Part shown: one piece after another, positions 21,244 through 32,799 of the stretch
Position numbering within the stretch: the stretch's first letter is position 1
Layout of the letters: each line of letters opens with the position of its first letter
Origin: Calliopum simillimum
Lineage: Eukaryota > Arthropoda > Insecta > Diptera > Lauxaniidae
Direction of reading: 5' to 3'
Assembly (NCBI GenBank): GCA_951812925.1
Contig: OX638372.1
Coordinates: 88,929,058-88,993,057 of the forward strand
Length of the DNA: 64,000 bases
The notes under the pieces: model-generated
Told to the model about the DNA's origin: nothing
Seen by the model: only the letters and a program-made list of their open reading frames with translations
The model's database searches: none
Position numbers and translations under genes: made by a program

Positions 21244-21730
21244 TGTTCGCGCCGCAGTCAAATTGTCGCTAGCGACACTTTGACTCCGGCGCGACTTGCA
21301 TCCTATTGTGAATGCGCCCTTGCTGCGGTTCTGCCAACACTAAAATGTCAAACGACAAAATAGACGTCAATGGATTTCTCCATTGCCACGTCGTTCCTAT
21401 ATACATACATACATTTTTTACTTTTAACTTCACTTGACTTTTGAGACAGCAGCAAGCAGATCAAAAATCTGAACAACCTAAAATTAACTTAAAACTAAAT
21501 AAAAGAAATTATAAACAACCTAAAAATAATTTAAAACTAAATAAAAGAAATTATAAACAACCTAAGATTAACTGAAAACTAAAATAAAGGAGAAAAGTGT
21601 TACGAAAAAGAATCGTGTTTTATCTACCCAGGCGAAATTGTGAGCAGACGGTGCGGCGGAGCACCATTTTACTTCGAAGGCGCTGCAGATTTTTGGGTTT
21701 CGGTGTTGGTGAGTGTTTCTGGCGCAGACA
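21244..21730 (+). repeat. BEL 3' LTR
   Basis: Same length as the 5' LTR and one substitution by eye. It is followed directly by the second copy of the target site ACAAT (21731-21735). The base run before it (AAGGCGGGCGGCA, 21231-21243) is purine-rich and stands where the polypurine tract is expected. Confidence 0.95.
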
Positions 21731-21735
21731 ACAAT

Positions 21736-23389
21736 ATCAATTGTATACAGTTTATAAATACGCCTCCAGTTTGTTTTTTCATATATTCCATAATCATTTA
21801 ATTAGCTTTACCATTCAAATATTAAAATATTTTTAAACTTTATTTTTCACCCGTGAGCATTATTTTTACCCCAACTGTTATTAAAAAATTCATGGCAATA
21901 AAAGTTGTTTTACACTCAGCTTCCTGCCACCACGGATGCATCCTTTTTTTCAGTACTGAAAACGAAACAGAAATCACTCGAACGCAATTATCAGCAACAT
22001 GGGTTGGTTGTTTGGGTTGGTTGCACGCCGAGCACGTTGATGATCCTTTGAAATACATCCATACAGTTGATGGAATATTCTGAAATATGATTTGCACTTC
22101 AATTGCAACCGCGACAATTAATATCCGGTGAATTAAAATGCCCGCAGGCCTTGGTGGAGAGGAAATTTCGACGATTTCATATTTGCGGAGCGTGTGCGTG
22201 GGTGCACAAAATGTGAAAACGATGTTATTAAGAGGGTTTTCGTTGAAGTTGTGAAAAAATACAATTGATGCTCTTTATTTTTTATATATATCTAGAGTTA
22301 CCAAAATACTTTATGGAAAATATGAGTATCTCTTATAAATAAAAATATATTCAATATAAAAAAATAAAATATTTATGAACAAGTGAGTTTACTCGTTGGA
22401 TGACCAAAAACTGTACATAGAATAAATATTTATTCAGTTATATTAAAATCATATATGAAGCAATCCACGCCAAGTGTACCTGCTCAAATTTTTTGTTTTC
22501 TCCGATTCGCTCAAATTTGGCAATATGGTAGATCCGGTGTGCAAGAACAACAATCCGGGAGGATTTGGTCCTAGTACCATTTGTTGTAAAAATACAGGGT
22601 GTTGAATTTGGCATTTTTAGTCATTTTCATGAAAAGGGTGTTTTTTCAAAAATGTACAGCTTACACTAAAGTTTGTAAATTGATAAATCTTAGCTACTGG
22701 TCCCATTCATTTTGAAGTGTACTTTTTATCCAGCTGAAAATTGCAACTTTGAGCGATTTTGAGCGATTTTTCGATTTTTCCATATGGCTATATCTCGGTA
22801 ACGAGCCGAAAATATTGTTTTGATAACTTCAGCAATGTTGTAGCTATTGAATAGAAGAAAAAAATGCCGAACAAACTTAACCGAAAAAAATTCATCTAGT
22901 GCCTTAAAATCGCAAAAATTACCATAAAATCCTTATATGAGCCAAATTTGCAAAACGCTCTGGCAGAATTACTTGTTTCGGTGAGTACTTTCGACCCTTA
23001 TAACGGATTTTGTTCACCGTCAATGACTTGAAAAATGTTGCACTGTGTAATTGTCCGGATCTGTGGAAAAGCATCGAATGGCGGGAAAATTAGCCTACTC
23101 GCCTTTATCGATGACTTTAGTATAAAGCTCTCTTTGCATATTTCGTCAAAAGAGGTTGTCTATGACATATGAGGTATTCAATGAGTTTGCGGCAGTGGTC
23201 AAAATATAGACAGGAAAATGCGTAGTGTTTGCGGACAGACAAAGGTATGGTTTATGTTAACAAGAACATGTCGAGTTTTATGAAAAATCATGGAATAATG
23301 GATCGATGCTATGAACAGTGAGATAAATTCCTTGAATGTTAACAAGACATGGGTTGCCGTTTCAAGACCGAAAACTAGAAAAATCATTA
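21736..23389. other. Right flank of BEL, no gene recognised
   Basis: AT-rich DNA. The section 22455-23190 has the look of an old dispersed repeat (phrases such as 'tatctcggtaacgagcc' and a repeated GAGCGATTTT). Frames at 21840-22097 on both strands overlap and show no domain. Confidence 0.4.
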
Positions 23390-23985
23390 AAACGAAGTAG
23401 GCTTTCAAAATCAAGAATAAAATCAGGTATAAAGACAAACTGATGGTGAAAAGATTAACACAGGTCAAAGGCATTGACTACGAAGAGACATTTTCACTTG
23501 TCGTACTGTATACATTGCTTAGATACCTAATGACATTGGCTTTTCGATATGATTTACATATCGAGCAGATCGACGCCATCACTGTTTTCCTTCATCGAAC
23601 ATCTAGACAATACCTTCTGGTATCAGATGTTGGGTACGATGCTAATGCTTTACAAGGATTTGTTTGGATTTAAACGATCTAATTTATTGCGGATTTCCAA
23701 ACTAGATCGCGTGCTGAGAGGTACTTGGTTCATAAGATCCGATGTTGAGCTATATGTATACTTGTCATCATATTCAAGGAAAGAATCTGACATACTTGGT
23801 GGTCTATGTTGACGATACTTTCATGTTCAGCAATGATGAAGAATTCCGAGTGACATTAAAAGCTAAACTCTTGAAAGAACTGCATGTAAAATTCGTGGGC
23901 GAGGCGAAGTAGTGTCTTAGTATTCGCAGGATGTATGTAGATGGCATATACCATGATCAAGAAAATTACATCGAGGTTAACATGC
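23390..23985 (+). pseudogene. Ty1/copia reverse transcriptase remnant
   Basis: Near 23396 the translation gives a VFKIK-like box. At 23443-23673 it reads LTQVKGIDYEETFS, then RYLMTLAFRYDLHIEQIDAITVFLH, all diagnostic of copia RT (the family has QMDVKTAFL-type text here). After a frame change, VVYVDDTFMFSND at about 23800-23830 is the catalytic box. Frameshifts and an in-frame stop near 23910 make it non-functional. No LTRs were found nearby. Confidence 0.85.
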
Positions 23986-25340
23986 TCATTTCGCGGATTT
24001 AACCTAATCAAACCTACATAAACCAATTCAAATTCTCTTAAAAATTTTCGTATTGTTAGTATGCCATCAAATTTTTAAAACTATGCCATGACGCAAAAAA
24101 GGTTTAGAGCCACTGATCTAAAATTAAAATCATTGCCTTTGGTTGAATAAAATTGTTAAAATTTCTTACCTTTTCAGCTAAGAAATCATCATGTTGGAAT
24201 CTATTTTGCCTTCACCCATTAATTGCATATAAATTATTTCTCTTTCAGAATTTTTCAATAATGTTTTGCCAAAAAATTTGTCAAATTTTTACCCTTAAAA
24301 CATTAGCTTAGCATAGTCAATTATGGGACTTATGCATGCAACAATGCGCCCAAATGAGCTGAATCAGATTTGTCAGAATGTGGTGAAATTTTGTTACTGA
24401 AAACCACAGGATAAATGAAAAATAGCCAATTAAGTTTTTGAAGAGTACTTGATAGGCAAATCAATTATGAATGATGTAGCTAATTTGCTTGACAGCTTTT
24501 GCCACACACTTACGAAAGTGCTTAATGGAATATTCAGCAAATAAGATTATATTTCAATTTATGGCTTTGGAGTTATGAAAAAAAAAAAAAAAAAATCGCT
24601 GGAAACAGTCTTCCTTGGTTTGCAAAAACCTAAAGTTTTTTAACAAACTCGTAAATGCATGAAAATATTCTAAAACTTTAAAGCAAAATAAAACATTCAC
24701 ATTAAAAAAATTTACATTTCTACAATACCAAAAGCATAAAAACTTCCCGTCGTAATTTTTTTCGCCATAAAAAATGCGGCCAATTTACTTAACAACGTAA
24801 CATAACAGTGTTGCAATAGATAAGATTACGTAAAGTTAAATATTTGCACTATTTGTTAAAGTGTCAGTGTTGCCAACATGCGAAAACTAAAGCAGCATGA
24901 AAAAAATACAATGCAACTGCAATTGAGAAAGCGGAAAAAAAAATTTTCAATGAAATTATTCGCTACAATTCAGGGAATTTGAGAAAAAATATCTTTGCCT
25001 TCAGGAAAACAAAGAAAATTTAGATAAATCCCTTGCCTGAATATCGTACGCTGAGCAAAACTGCTGCATGCTAACCAGGCAACCGGTAGTAGCAACATAC
25101 AGATAGATGGCCAGGCAACTTAAAAAAATGTTGCCAGCAGTTTCAGATGTTGTTTATGGACAATATGTTCGCGGTGAAAATGTTTTTATTACGTTTTCAG
25201 TTAACGTAGATATTACGTTACACAACGTTGTTGTAGGATTAGTTTATAAAGGCCTTATCCCTAAATTGCTTGTGCCAAAGACATGCTTCTTTTTGGAGGA
25301 TATTTCTTTTCGATTTTTGCAAATTAACTACAAATGTTTT
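23986..25340. other. AT-rich DNA, nothing assigned
   Basis: A poly-A tract at about 24578-24596 and several ACGTTA/TAACGT short motifs (24796, 24830, 25190-25230) are the only visible patterns. No coding motif. Confidence 0.4.
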
Positions 25341-25725
25341 TAATTTATCAACACTGTTCAAATTTATCAAAATTTTGTTCGAATCTCAATATTTTTCGAA
25401 TTTTTCAAAACTTTTTAAATTCATGATTTTCGATTCTTTTATCATTTTAGTTCAAAGTCAGTTCCAAAATTTTTTCTATCAACATTGCCGACTCTTCCAA
25501 CATTTTTCAATTCTTTCAACCTTTTTTGCATTTTTTCAAAGATTTTGAATTCATTCAAATTCAACGTTTTAACAAATTACAACATTTTTCATGTTTCGAA
25601 CAAATGTTCAAATCCTACACTTTTTTTTTTGTCAAATTACGATTGATTGACTTTTTCTATATTTACCGACCCCACCAATTAGATTATTTTGAGACTCTTT
25701 CAACATTTATCAATACTATCAATAG
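25341..25725. repeat. Degenerate T-rich tandem array, left part
   Basis: Phrases such as TTTTTCAA(C/A)(A/T)TTTTT and CGA(C/A)TCTTTCAACA recur every 18-24 bases with much variation. The same texture resumes at 29042 after the mariner, so this is one array of about 1.4 kb split by the mariner. Confidence 0.6.
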
Positions 25726-25811
25726 TACGTGGGCTGCTATATATATTTCTGGCCTAATAATTAAAATGCGAATATTTATCATCAAAAATGGTTTTATTGT
25801 TTTTCAAAGTA

Positions 25812-27844
25812 GGGTAAGCTGGGGTACATTTGACACCGGGGCACATTTGACTTTGCCATTTTCTGTGTGAACACGCCTTTCGAACCAAAAACCTGAAATG
25901 CAGAAACATAACTAATTAAAGTGGAAGCAACGTAATGAACTTTGGCAGTTCTCTTTCAACTCCTCCCGCGCTAATACGCTTTTTTAACTTTTTGTGTATT
26001 TTTTTGTTATTTTCGACATCTTGTTCGTAAGGGTTTTGCAAATAAAGTTGTATTTTTTTTTAAAAGTAAGTATGGAAATTTGGTAGCGCTAATCTTTATT
26101 ATTAATGGAATAAAAGTGCTTTTTATCAAGGTCAAATAGTTTTAATTTTAAAATATTTTTAATTCTTCAAGAGATTTTGGGGCACATTTGACTTTTGCTG
26201 AAGGGGCACATTTGACGTTCGTCCAGACATATGTTTGTGTATTTTCGAAGATTTTTTAGTGTTATCTTTTTAAAGATATGGTATACCATTATAAAATGAA
26301 GACGAACAGACGCGATGGCGATGAAAAAAAGTTAAATACGCCATTTCTAGCATCGGAAACCAGATAGAAACTCGCGACTTCCGACACAAAATCCATCTCA
26401 TTTGATTTAGATTTTTGAATAGATGCTTTCCAGTTATAGATGCTTACCACTTATATTAATTTGAAAATCTGGATGGATGAATTCCCGAAGTAAACATATT
26501 ACAAAAATCATCATTTATGCGAAGTTTTTAATAATTATCGAATTGATTGGAAGTAAGCCCCATAATGTGAAAGCGCTGGTGTTACCCAAAATCCAGACCA
26601 AGGAAATTTCCATCAAACTGGGTCTTAACAAACATTTTATGTTGATGTTTTCATTAGGGGTGTTGTTGGAAATTGTACTTTATACTTATATATGTCCTTG
26701 GGAAATCTGGCGAAAAATCCAAAAACCCATTTATTTATGTGGGAGATATTGTAGAAGTAATTAGCTATACTTGATACAAGATCAGTTATTTGAGAAAAGT
26801 TTCACCATTAAGTTGGGTTTTTACAGGGTGCTCCATCTTTTGTGTCGGTATGAAAACGCTGAATAACTTTCACATTTACCAACCGATTGATTGCATCAGA
26901 TATGTTTTGGAAACGTCAATTCAGTACAATTTTTGCCATGGATCGCTTCACACCAAAACAACGCGCTGAAATAGTGACACTTTACATCGAAAACAGTCGT
27001 TCCATTGTGTTTACTCAACGTGGATATCGGAAAAAATATCGCGGCAAAAAGGCACCATCTGACAATACTATTCGTCGTTTCCCTCCCGGACTTCTTTTTG
27101 TGGGGTTATCTGAAAAGCAAGGTTTACGCCAACCAGCCTCAAACTATTGACGAGCTCAAGGCAAACATTCGTGCTGAAATCGACGCTATAACACCCGAGA
27201 TGCTCGGAAAGGTAATGGCAAACGCAGAAAAAAGGAGTCATTTTGTAATTGCTAATAAAGGTGGCCACTTAATTGATATTGTTTTCAAAAACTAGTCCAA
27301 AAAAATTGTAAAGAACCAAACTGAATAAAAATACATCACTTATAGAAATCGGTTGTTTTTTCTCAAAGTTATTCAATGTTTACATACCGACATAAAAGAA
27401 GGAGAACCCTGTATAAAACCGGAAACGAAGATGTTTGCCTGACACATTCACGCACTAAATACGTATTTGACATCGACTTCTCTCATTTATATATGAAATA
27501 AGTCTTCGTTAGTACATACATATATACTTATAATTTGTATTTATATGAAAAAAATATATGTATTAATGTTTTGTTTAATGTTTCTGTGTTATTTTTGTGA
27601 GTGTCAAATGTGCCCCTTGCAATGTCAAATGTGCCCCGTACCTGGGGCACATTTGACAAAATGACTTTTTTTGAAAAAATTTATAAAAGGACTATTAATG
27701 CAGTTTTTTTGAAATTTTTTTTTTATGGGTTTTCATCTTAAATAATCAATGTTTCAGAAATAGTAAAGAGTACTAAGATCATGTAATAATTTTTAGAGAT
27801 ACAGGTCTTTGAAAATTTAGTGTCAAATGTGCCCCAGTCTCCCC
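25812..27844. mobile_element. Pogo-like TA-target element with repeated CACATTTGAC motifs
   Basis: The element sits in the mariner transposase. TA is duplicated at 25810-25811 and 27845-27846. Ends are GGGTAAGCTGGGG and, reverse-complemented, GGGGAGACTGGGG. The motif GGGGCACATTTGAC occurs at 25838, 26179, 26203 and 27644 in plus and at 27603, 27624 and 27822 in minus orientation, with a one-base variant at 25821. A short frame from 26278 begins MVYHYKMKTNRRDGDE, which resembles the start of pogo/CENP-B-type transposases, but it stops after about 30 codons. Family placement is therefore tentative. It also hosts another element at 26824-27411. Confidence 0.7.
26824..27411 (+). mobile_element. 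Deleted Tc1/mariner-type element with DUF4817-like HTH
   Basis: Ends are CAGGGTGCTCC and CAGGGTTCTCC (inverted), and the match extends over about 30 bases to GTCGGTATG. TA lies at 26822-26823 and 27412-27413. The plus frame from 26938 encodes MDRFTPKQRAEIV...RGYRKKYRGKKAPSDNTIRR, an N-terminal helix-turn-helix. After a frame change at about 27085 comes FFLWGYLKSKVY...IDELKANIRAEI...HLIDIVFKN, the C-terminal end of such transposases. The catalytic core between them is deleted, so the copy is non-autonomous. Confidence 0.8.
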
Positions 27845-28864
27845 TATTCTCCAGCATGATTTATACACTTTTGCATGCGCTCAAACCAATTGTCGGAGCA
27901 CTTTTTCCACTCCGATTGAGACACCTCAACAACATGGTTTTTGAACGCTTCAACAGCATCTTCTGGCGACGAAAATCGTTGACCACGCATTTTTTTCTTG
28001 ATGTGCGGGAATAAAAAGAAGTCATTGGGTACCAACTCAGGGCTGTATGGCGGATGACCCATCAATTCGACGTTTTGGCCGGTCAAAAAGGCGCTGGTTT
28101 GAGCCGATGTGTGAGAGCTCGCATTATCATGGTGAACAATGATTCGTCTTCTCTTGTTCGTTTTTCGAATTTCTCCGAAGACTTCAGGCAAACAAATTGT
28201 GGTGTACCATTCACCGTCCTACGTTGCTCAAGCGGAACAGTCGCCACATGACCAGTTTTGCCAAAGAAACAGGCGACCATTTGCTTCGAAGTGCTTCTTC
28301 CACGAACAACTTTCGTTGGATTTGGCTCGTCTTCGAAGACCCACACGATCGATTGCTGTTTTGTTTCGGGCTCATACGCATAGATCCATGATTCATCACC
28401 TGTGACGATCTTATAAACGTCTTTTGAAGCACCGCGATCGTATTTTTTCAACATTTCTTTGCACCAATCGACACGAGCCTTTTTTTTGAGCGATTGTCAA
28501 ATTGTGCGGGATCCAACGAGAACAAACATTTTTTACGGCCAGGTGTTCATGCAATATCGAATGTATTGGAGTGGAACTAATGCCCAAAGATGCTTCTATC
28601 TCACGGTATGTCACATGACGATCTTGCATTATTAGTTCACGCACGGCATCAATGTTCTCTGGCACAACGGCCGTTTTTGGACGATCTTCACGGAAATCGT
28701 CTTTGAGCAAGCGTCGGGCACGATTGAATTTATTAAACCAGTTCTTCACAATGATGCTTCATCGCCATACAAAGATTTAAGTTCATTGATGCACTCTTGT
28801 CGTGATAATCCACGTCGAAAGTTGTGAAAAATGATCGCACGAAAATTTTCACGAGTTAATTTCA
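27844..28864 (-). pseudogene. Mariner transposase, frameshifted DD34D
   Basis: The minus-strand ATG at 28864 gives MKLTRENFRAIIFHNF, then ECINELKSLYGDEAS and a frameshift near 28752. The next frame (28749-28411) has NWFNKFNRARRLLKDDF and the HTH box YREIEASLGIS, then SRWIPHNL. A second shift near 28430 leads to TGDESWIYAYEP (first Asp) and a third near 28150 to IIVHHDNASSH (second Asp) and SPELVPNDFF (third Asp, 34 residues later). The catalytic triad is conserved and the gene is lost by small indels. The last codons are cut off at 27846 by the pogo-like insertion. On the far side (25811 downward) the sequence continues with the expected YFE-type tail. Confidence 0.9.
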
Positions 28865-29041
28865 TTTTTTTGCCAAATTGATTTTTTCAAGTCACTGTAA
28901 ACAACACAAATGATGGTCGTACGTCAAAATGTTCTGAGTACGTTTATGCTAAAAAATGTCAAACTTTATTATGGTGTTGCCAGATTTTAGCTATTGACAT
29001 TAGTGTTGCCTAGGCCAGAAATATATATAGCAGCCTACGTA

Positions 29042-30080
29042 TTATACTTTTTTATAATTTTTGAATTTTTCACCGAATCTTTAATATTTTACCAAACTAT
29101 CCATGGTTGTCCGAATCTTTCAATATTTTTTGGCTCTTTTAACACATTATGGTTGTCCGAATCTTTCAATATTTTTTGGCTCTTTTAACACATTACGTCA
29201 CTGTCAACATTTTTCTGACTTCTTCAAAATTTTTCAACCCTTTGAAAATTTTTGGTTCTTTTAATAATTTTTTGATAGTTTAACATTTTTTAATATATTT
29301 CGACACTTTCAACATTTTCAATAATACTTGACAGTTTCAAAAATTTTCGACTTATTCATTCAACATTTTTCGACTCTTTTAACAATTTTCACTCTCATTT
29401 TCAATAATTTTCCACTCATTCAACATTTTTTGATACGTCCAAATCTTTACGGTTCTGTTAATTTTTTCCAATCGTTCAATATTTTTCAACTCTTTTAATA
29501 TTTTCAACACTTTCCGGTTCTTGCAATAATTTTTGAATCGTTCAAACTTTACTTTTGTCTCTTTCAACAGTTTTTGGCTCTTTTAATATTTTTCGAATCT
29601 ATCAACATTTTTCGCATGTTTCGATAATTTTATAGCAAAATTTTTTCATATTCTAGGGTTTTCCATTATTTTCGATTCATTTTATATTTTTTTGAAATTT
29701 TCAATGTTTATTGACTCTTTCAACATTTTCCGACTCTTTAAACACTTTTGACTCATTTAACACTTTTTGGCTCCTTCAAAGTTTTTTGGCTTTTTTTTTT
29801 ATATTATCAACATTTTCCATTATATTTTGACCCCCAAACAAATTTTTGGTTTCCTATAACATTTTTCGGTTTTTTTAAATTTTTTGGCACTTTCAATATT
29901 TTTCAACTATTTCCAAATTTTTTCCCTCTTGCAACTTTTTCAATATATTTCAGCTCTCTCAACATTTTCCGAATTTTCTAATAGGTATTTTCCGTCATTC
30001 CAATATATTCCAAATCATTTAAAATTTTTTGAACCCATACGGAGTTTTTGAATCAACCAACAATTTTAGATATTTGAACA
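29042..30080. repeat. Degenerate T-rich tandem array, right part
   Basis: Continuation of the array at 25341-25725. Variants of TTTCAACATTTTTCGACTC occur throughout. A clean local duplication of about 56 bp is seen at 29109-29190 (TGGTTGTCCGAATC... twice). Frames inside are low-complexity and not genes. Confidence 0.65.
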
Positions 30081-30599
30081 TTTTCACTTCTTATTGACTT
30101 TTCTTTCATATGACAAGGTAAACCATGGTACATTTTCTTTAAATGAACAATGTGTGCTAAAACACATGCTCTACATAAGTAGGTACATGCCATGCACACC
30201 TGCTGTATAAGATTCCAATCCCTTAGGCAAACACACACATATTTTAATTAAACAAACAGATCCGGTACCGGTGCCTGTGAATGCTACGGGATGCGTTTTG
30301 TCTCCCAAGTGTCGCGCACGGCAGGAAACTTTGCAATCTTTTATTTACTTTATACTTTTTTGACTTTTTGCTTTCACACGAGTTTTTAGTTTTGGAAATT
30401 TTTGTGCAAAAGTGTTTAAGAACTTAAAGGAAGCACTAAAGTTTGGCAAACACGTAAAAGAATCAACTACAATTACAATTATTCGTTAAGTTGCGGTGGA
30501 GTTTTTTCGAGTTTTGTAGAAAATGGGCAATCATGAGCAAGCAAAAGAGCGCCAAAATTAATATTGATTTATGAGACTTTTCGATACACTTTGTTGAAT
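30081..30599. other. Unassigned, partly GC-richer DNA
   Basis: Around 30260-30330 the base use is more balanced than in the surroundings. No frame or motif is recognised. Confidence 0.35.
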
Positions 30600-30955
30600 T
30601 AGTTAAGGTACTTCGAAATCTCGAGATAACATTCTGCATTAACCTTAGGACGTACAAGCAAAATGGATTGAATATCGTACCAGCGAACGACCCATGCCAA
30701 AGAGGTGACTGGTCCACAAGTCTTTAATGTTAGAGCACAAATTGACTTTAACCTTGCTCCACGGAAGAAAAGAAACAGGATGAACAAGAAAAAGTGATGG
30801 CTGCTTGAAAGTAAAAGAACGATGTTAAAAAACTCATTGATTCTCTCAACAAGGAAGTTATTCAGTCCTGTAGATAGGACTAAAAGAAAATGAGATAAGG
30901 AAGCTGCAAAAGCAAAAGAGTTCAGACAGATTTGCAATATTACTCGTGCGTCGTT
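30600..30955 (+). pseudogene. Decayed RTE-type fragment (linker between endonuclease and RT)
   Basis: The segment from about 30740 parallels 42370-42540 of the younger RTE copy. Shared features are AAAAGAACGxxG, then CTC(T/A)(C)TCAA(T/C)A(A)(A/G)GAAGT, then GACAxxACxxAAAGAA, then GCTGCAAA and CAGxCAG. Divergence is strong and frames are broken. Confidence 0.5.
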
Positions 30956-31059
30956 TTTTTTTATTTATTATTCTAGATCAGGCTTATGACTGAAGTGTTT
31001 ATTCCCACAAATTCTCTTATTCTTAAAGCAGGCTGACCATTTTCTTGATCGCCCAATCT

Positions 31060-31680
31060 AGGACTAAGGTAATAGACCACAATATATGGTCTATGATCTG
31101 TCCATTATGGTCTATGGTCCATGGTATATCGAGCCCTAACTGCCAAAAAACGTAATAGACAAAAAAAAATTTTTACAGAAAAAGCTTTTTTGATTTTCAT
31201 ACATTGTAGTGCAAAAGTTAGAATTTCTTTTGTTATAACTTTGTAATGGTACTTGTTTACGCAAGTTATCGGTTTGTATCAAAAAACGGAAATCTGAAAT
31301 CGTGTCGGTTACGTTTTTTTTTTGTCGGTTAGGGCTGGATATGTTCTATGAATTGTCTTTTATGGTATATGGCCCATAATCTATTGTCTATGATCTGTCC
31401 TTTATGATCTATGGTCTACAATATACCCATAATGGTATATGGTCCATAATATATGGTCTATGATTTGCCTTTATGGTCTATGGCCCATAATCTATGGTTT
31501 ATATGCCCTTTATGATATGTATATGGTCTATGACCTGTTTTTATGGTCTATGGTTCATATTATTTGATCTATGATCTGTTCTTTATAGCATTTGGTATAT
31601 AATCTTTGGTCTATGATCAGTCTTTTATAGACTATGGTCCATTGTCTATGTCTATGATCAGTTCTTTATAGTCTATTTTA
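31060..31680 (+). repeat. Degenerate minisatellite, unit about 40 bp (TATGGTCTATG...)
   Basis: Repeated phrases TATGGTCTATG, GGCCCATAATCTATGG and CTATGATCTGTCCTTTATG alternate for about 400 bp of net sequence. Unit borders drift. The array is interrupted by a 205-bp MITE at 31132-31336. Confidence 0.75.
31132..31336. mobile_element. 205-bp MITE inside the minisatellite
   Basis: Inverted ends are AGCCCTAACTGCCAAAAAAC and AGCCCTAACCGACAAAAAA. ATAT occurs two bases outside both ends and may be the target duplication. The ends match no superfamily I can name with confidence. Confidence 0.6.
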
Positions 31681-31849
31681 TTGTAAAATAAAATAAAATA
31701 AGCAACGCATTACAATATGTATCAATTTTAAGTCTGGGACAATTTCGGGACATACGTGAAAATCTGGGACTGTCCTGCAAAATCTTGGACGGTTGGTTAT
31801 CCTTTCTTAAAGAAATCTTAGATAAAGCCTTAAGAAGTTCAAAAAATCG

Positions 31850-32790
31850 AACTAAGCTAATAACTAGAGGATCTCAACTAGGTGACTACATGTTCCATTA
31901 TCTTCCAGACATTCAGATAAGTCAGTCAAACTTGAAGACTTAGTATTAGACTAGCAAATCGGTGTTTTTAATTGGGTGTGAAACAAGAATAATCACATAA
32001 TCTTGGTAGAAATATCAAGTGGATCGAGGCAATTTTTGGGTTAGAAGCTTCTAAATTCTAATTGTCAATCAGAGTTGAATTATGAAGACCATCGTAGTTT
32101 TTTGAAATTCTCTTGAGTCATAAAATTTCTCAATAACTTAATAAGTTGGCGTATGAAGACTCTGATTGTGACCAAAGTAACTTCTCTTATTGACTTAAAT
32201 TTTTTGAAACGGACACACTAAAAACTAGCTTGCTAAACTGAAACTTTTTTTGGTGGGTTTTTGAAGGGTTTTTGATCAAAATTATTGCCTTATACCTTTT
32301 TTAAAAAAATTTTAATTTTTTAAAAAGTTATAAGCATGTGAATTTTTATGTACGTCTTTTTTCAAATTGCAATTTCTTAGAAAACATTGAGCGAAAATTA
32401 ATGAAACTTTTGTAGTAGGACTAGAAATAGTTCCAAATTTAAATGAAATAAACTTTTCATAAAAATTTTTAAAATTTCTTATAAATAATGCACTTTTTAA
32501 TAAACAAATAGATATTTAAGCTATACCTATAGCAAAATAAAAACAAAATTTTTATACAGAAATGTGCTCTGAAATCTGCACAATATTTCTGTGAAAAAAT
32601 AGATCAAAAACTCTTCAAAAAACCATCAAAAAAAGTTTCAGTTTAACAAGTTAGTTTTTAGTGTGTCCGTTTCAAAAAATTAAAGTCATTACACGTGTCA
32701 TCATAAATCTATCCTCATCTATGGGTGCGAAACGTGACTTGCTAACGACCAAATATTGAAAAATTTGCTAATGTTTGGTGTCTTTACATC
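31850..32790 (+). pseudogene. Decayed RTE-like RT C-terminal fragment, split by a foldback
   Basis: At 32718-32780 the sequence ATGGGTGCGAAACGTG...TTGCTAA follows the YGCETW segment of the RTE at 45569-45610. Upstream text is too worn to translate with confidence. The fragment is interrupted at 32191-32688. Its left limit is a guess. Confidence 0.35.
32191..32688. mobile_element. 498-bp foldback-type element, 85-90 bp inverted arms
   Basis: The left arm begins TGACTTAAATTTTTTGAAAC and the right arm, reverse-complemented, TGACTTTAATTTTTTGAAAC. Both continue with GGACACACTAAAAACTA and a GTTTAxxxxGAAAC-like zone to a GATCAAAA motif (32273 and 32602). The core is T/A-rich. No TSD could be fixed. 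Confidence 0.7.
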
Positions 32791-32799
32791 ATCTGAAAT

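Larger units (their letters stand above)
12857..21730 (+). mobile_element. Full-length, recently inserted BEL/Pao LTR retrotransposon
   Basis: The element is 8874 bp and begins and ends with 487-bp LTRs (TG...CA). The target duplication ACAAT is at 12852-12856 and 21731-21735. By eye the two LTRs differ at a single base (A at about 13258, G in the 3' copy), so the insertion is very young. Order: 5' LTR, a 649-bp leader, an unbroken Gag-Pol frame, a second ORF, a 1.08-kb 3' region with a tandem repeat, 3' LTR. BEL/Pao assignment rests on the gene order protease-RT-RNase H-integrase and on the DUF1759, DUF1758 and A17-peptidase style motifs in the protein. The element looks competent for transposition. 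Confidence 0.95.
25728..29039 (-). mobile_element. Mariner with intact ends, split by a pogo-like element
   Basis: Inverted ends are CGTGGGCTGCTATATATA (left) and CGTAGGCTGCTATATATA (right, reverse-complemented), identical over the next 12 bases. TA is duplicated at 25726-25727 and 29040-29041. Without the insertion 25812-27846 the element is about 1.28 kb, the usual mariner length. The transposase is on the minus strand and broken by frameshifts. Confidence 0.9.
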
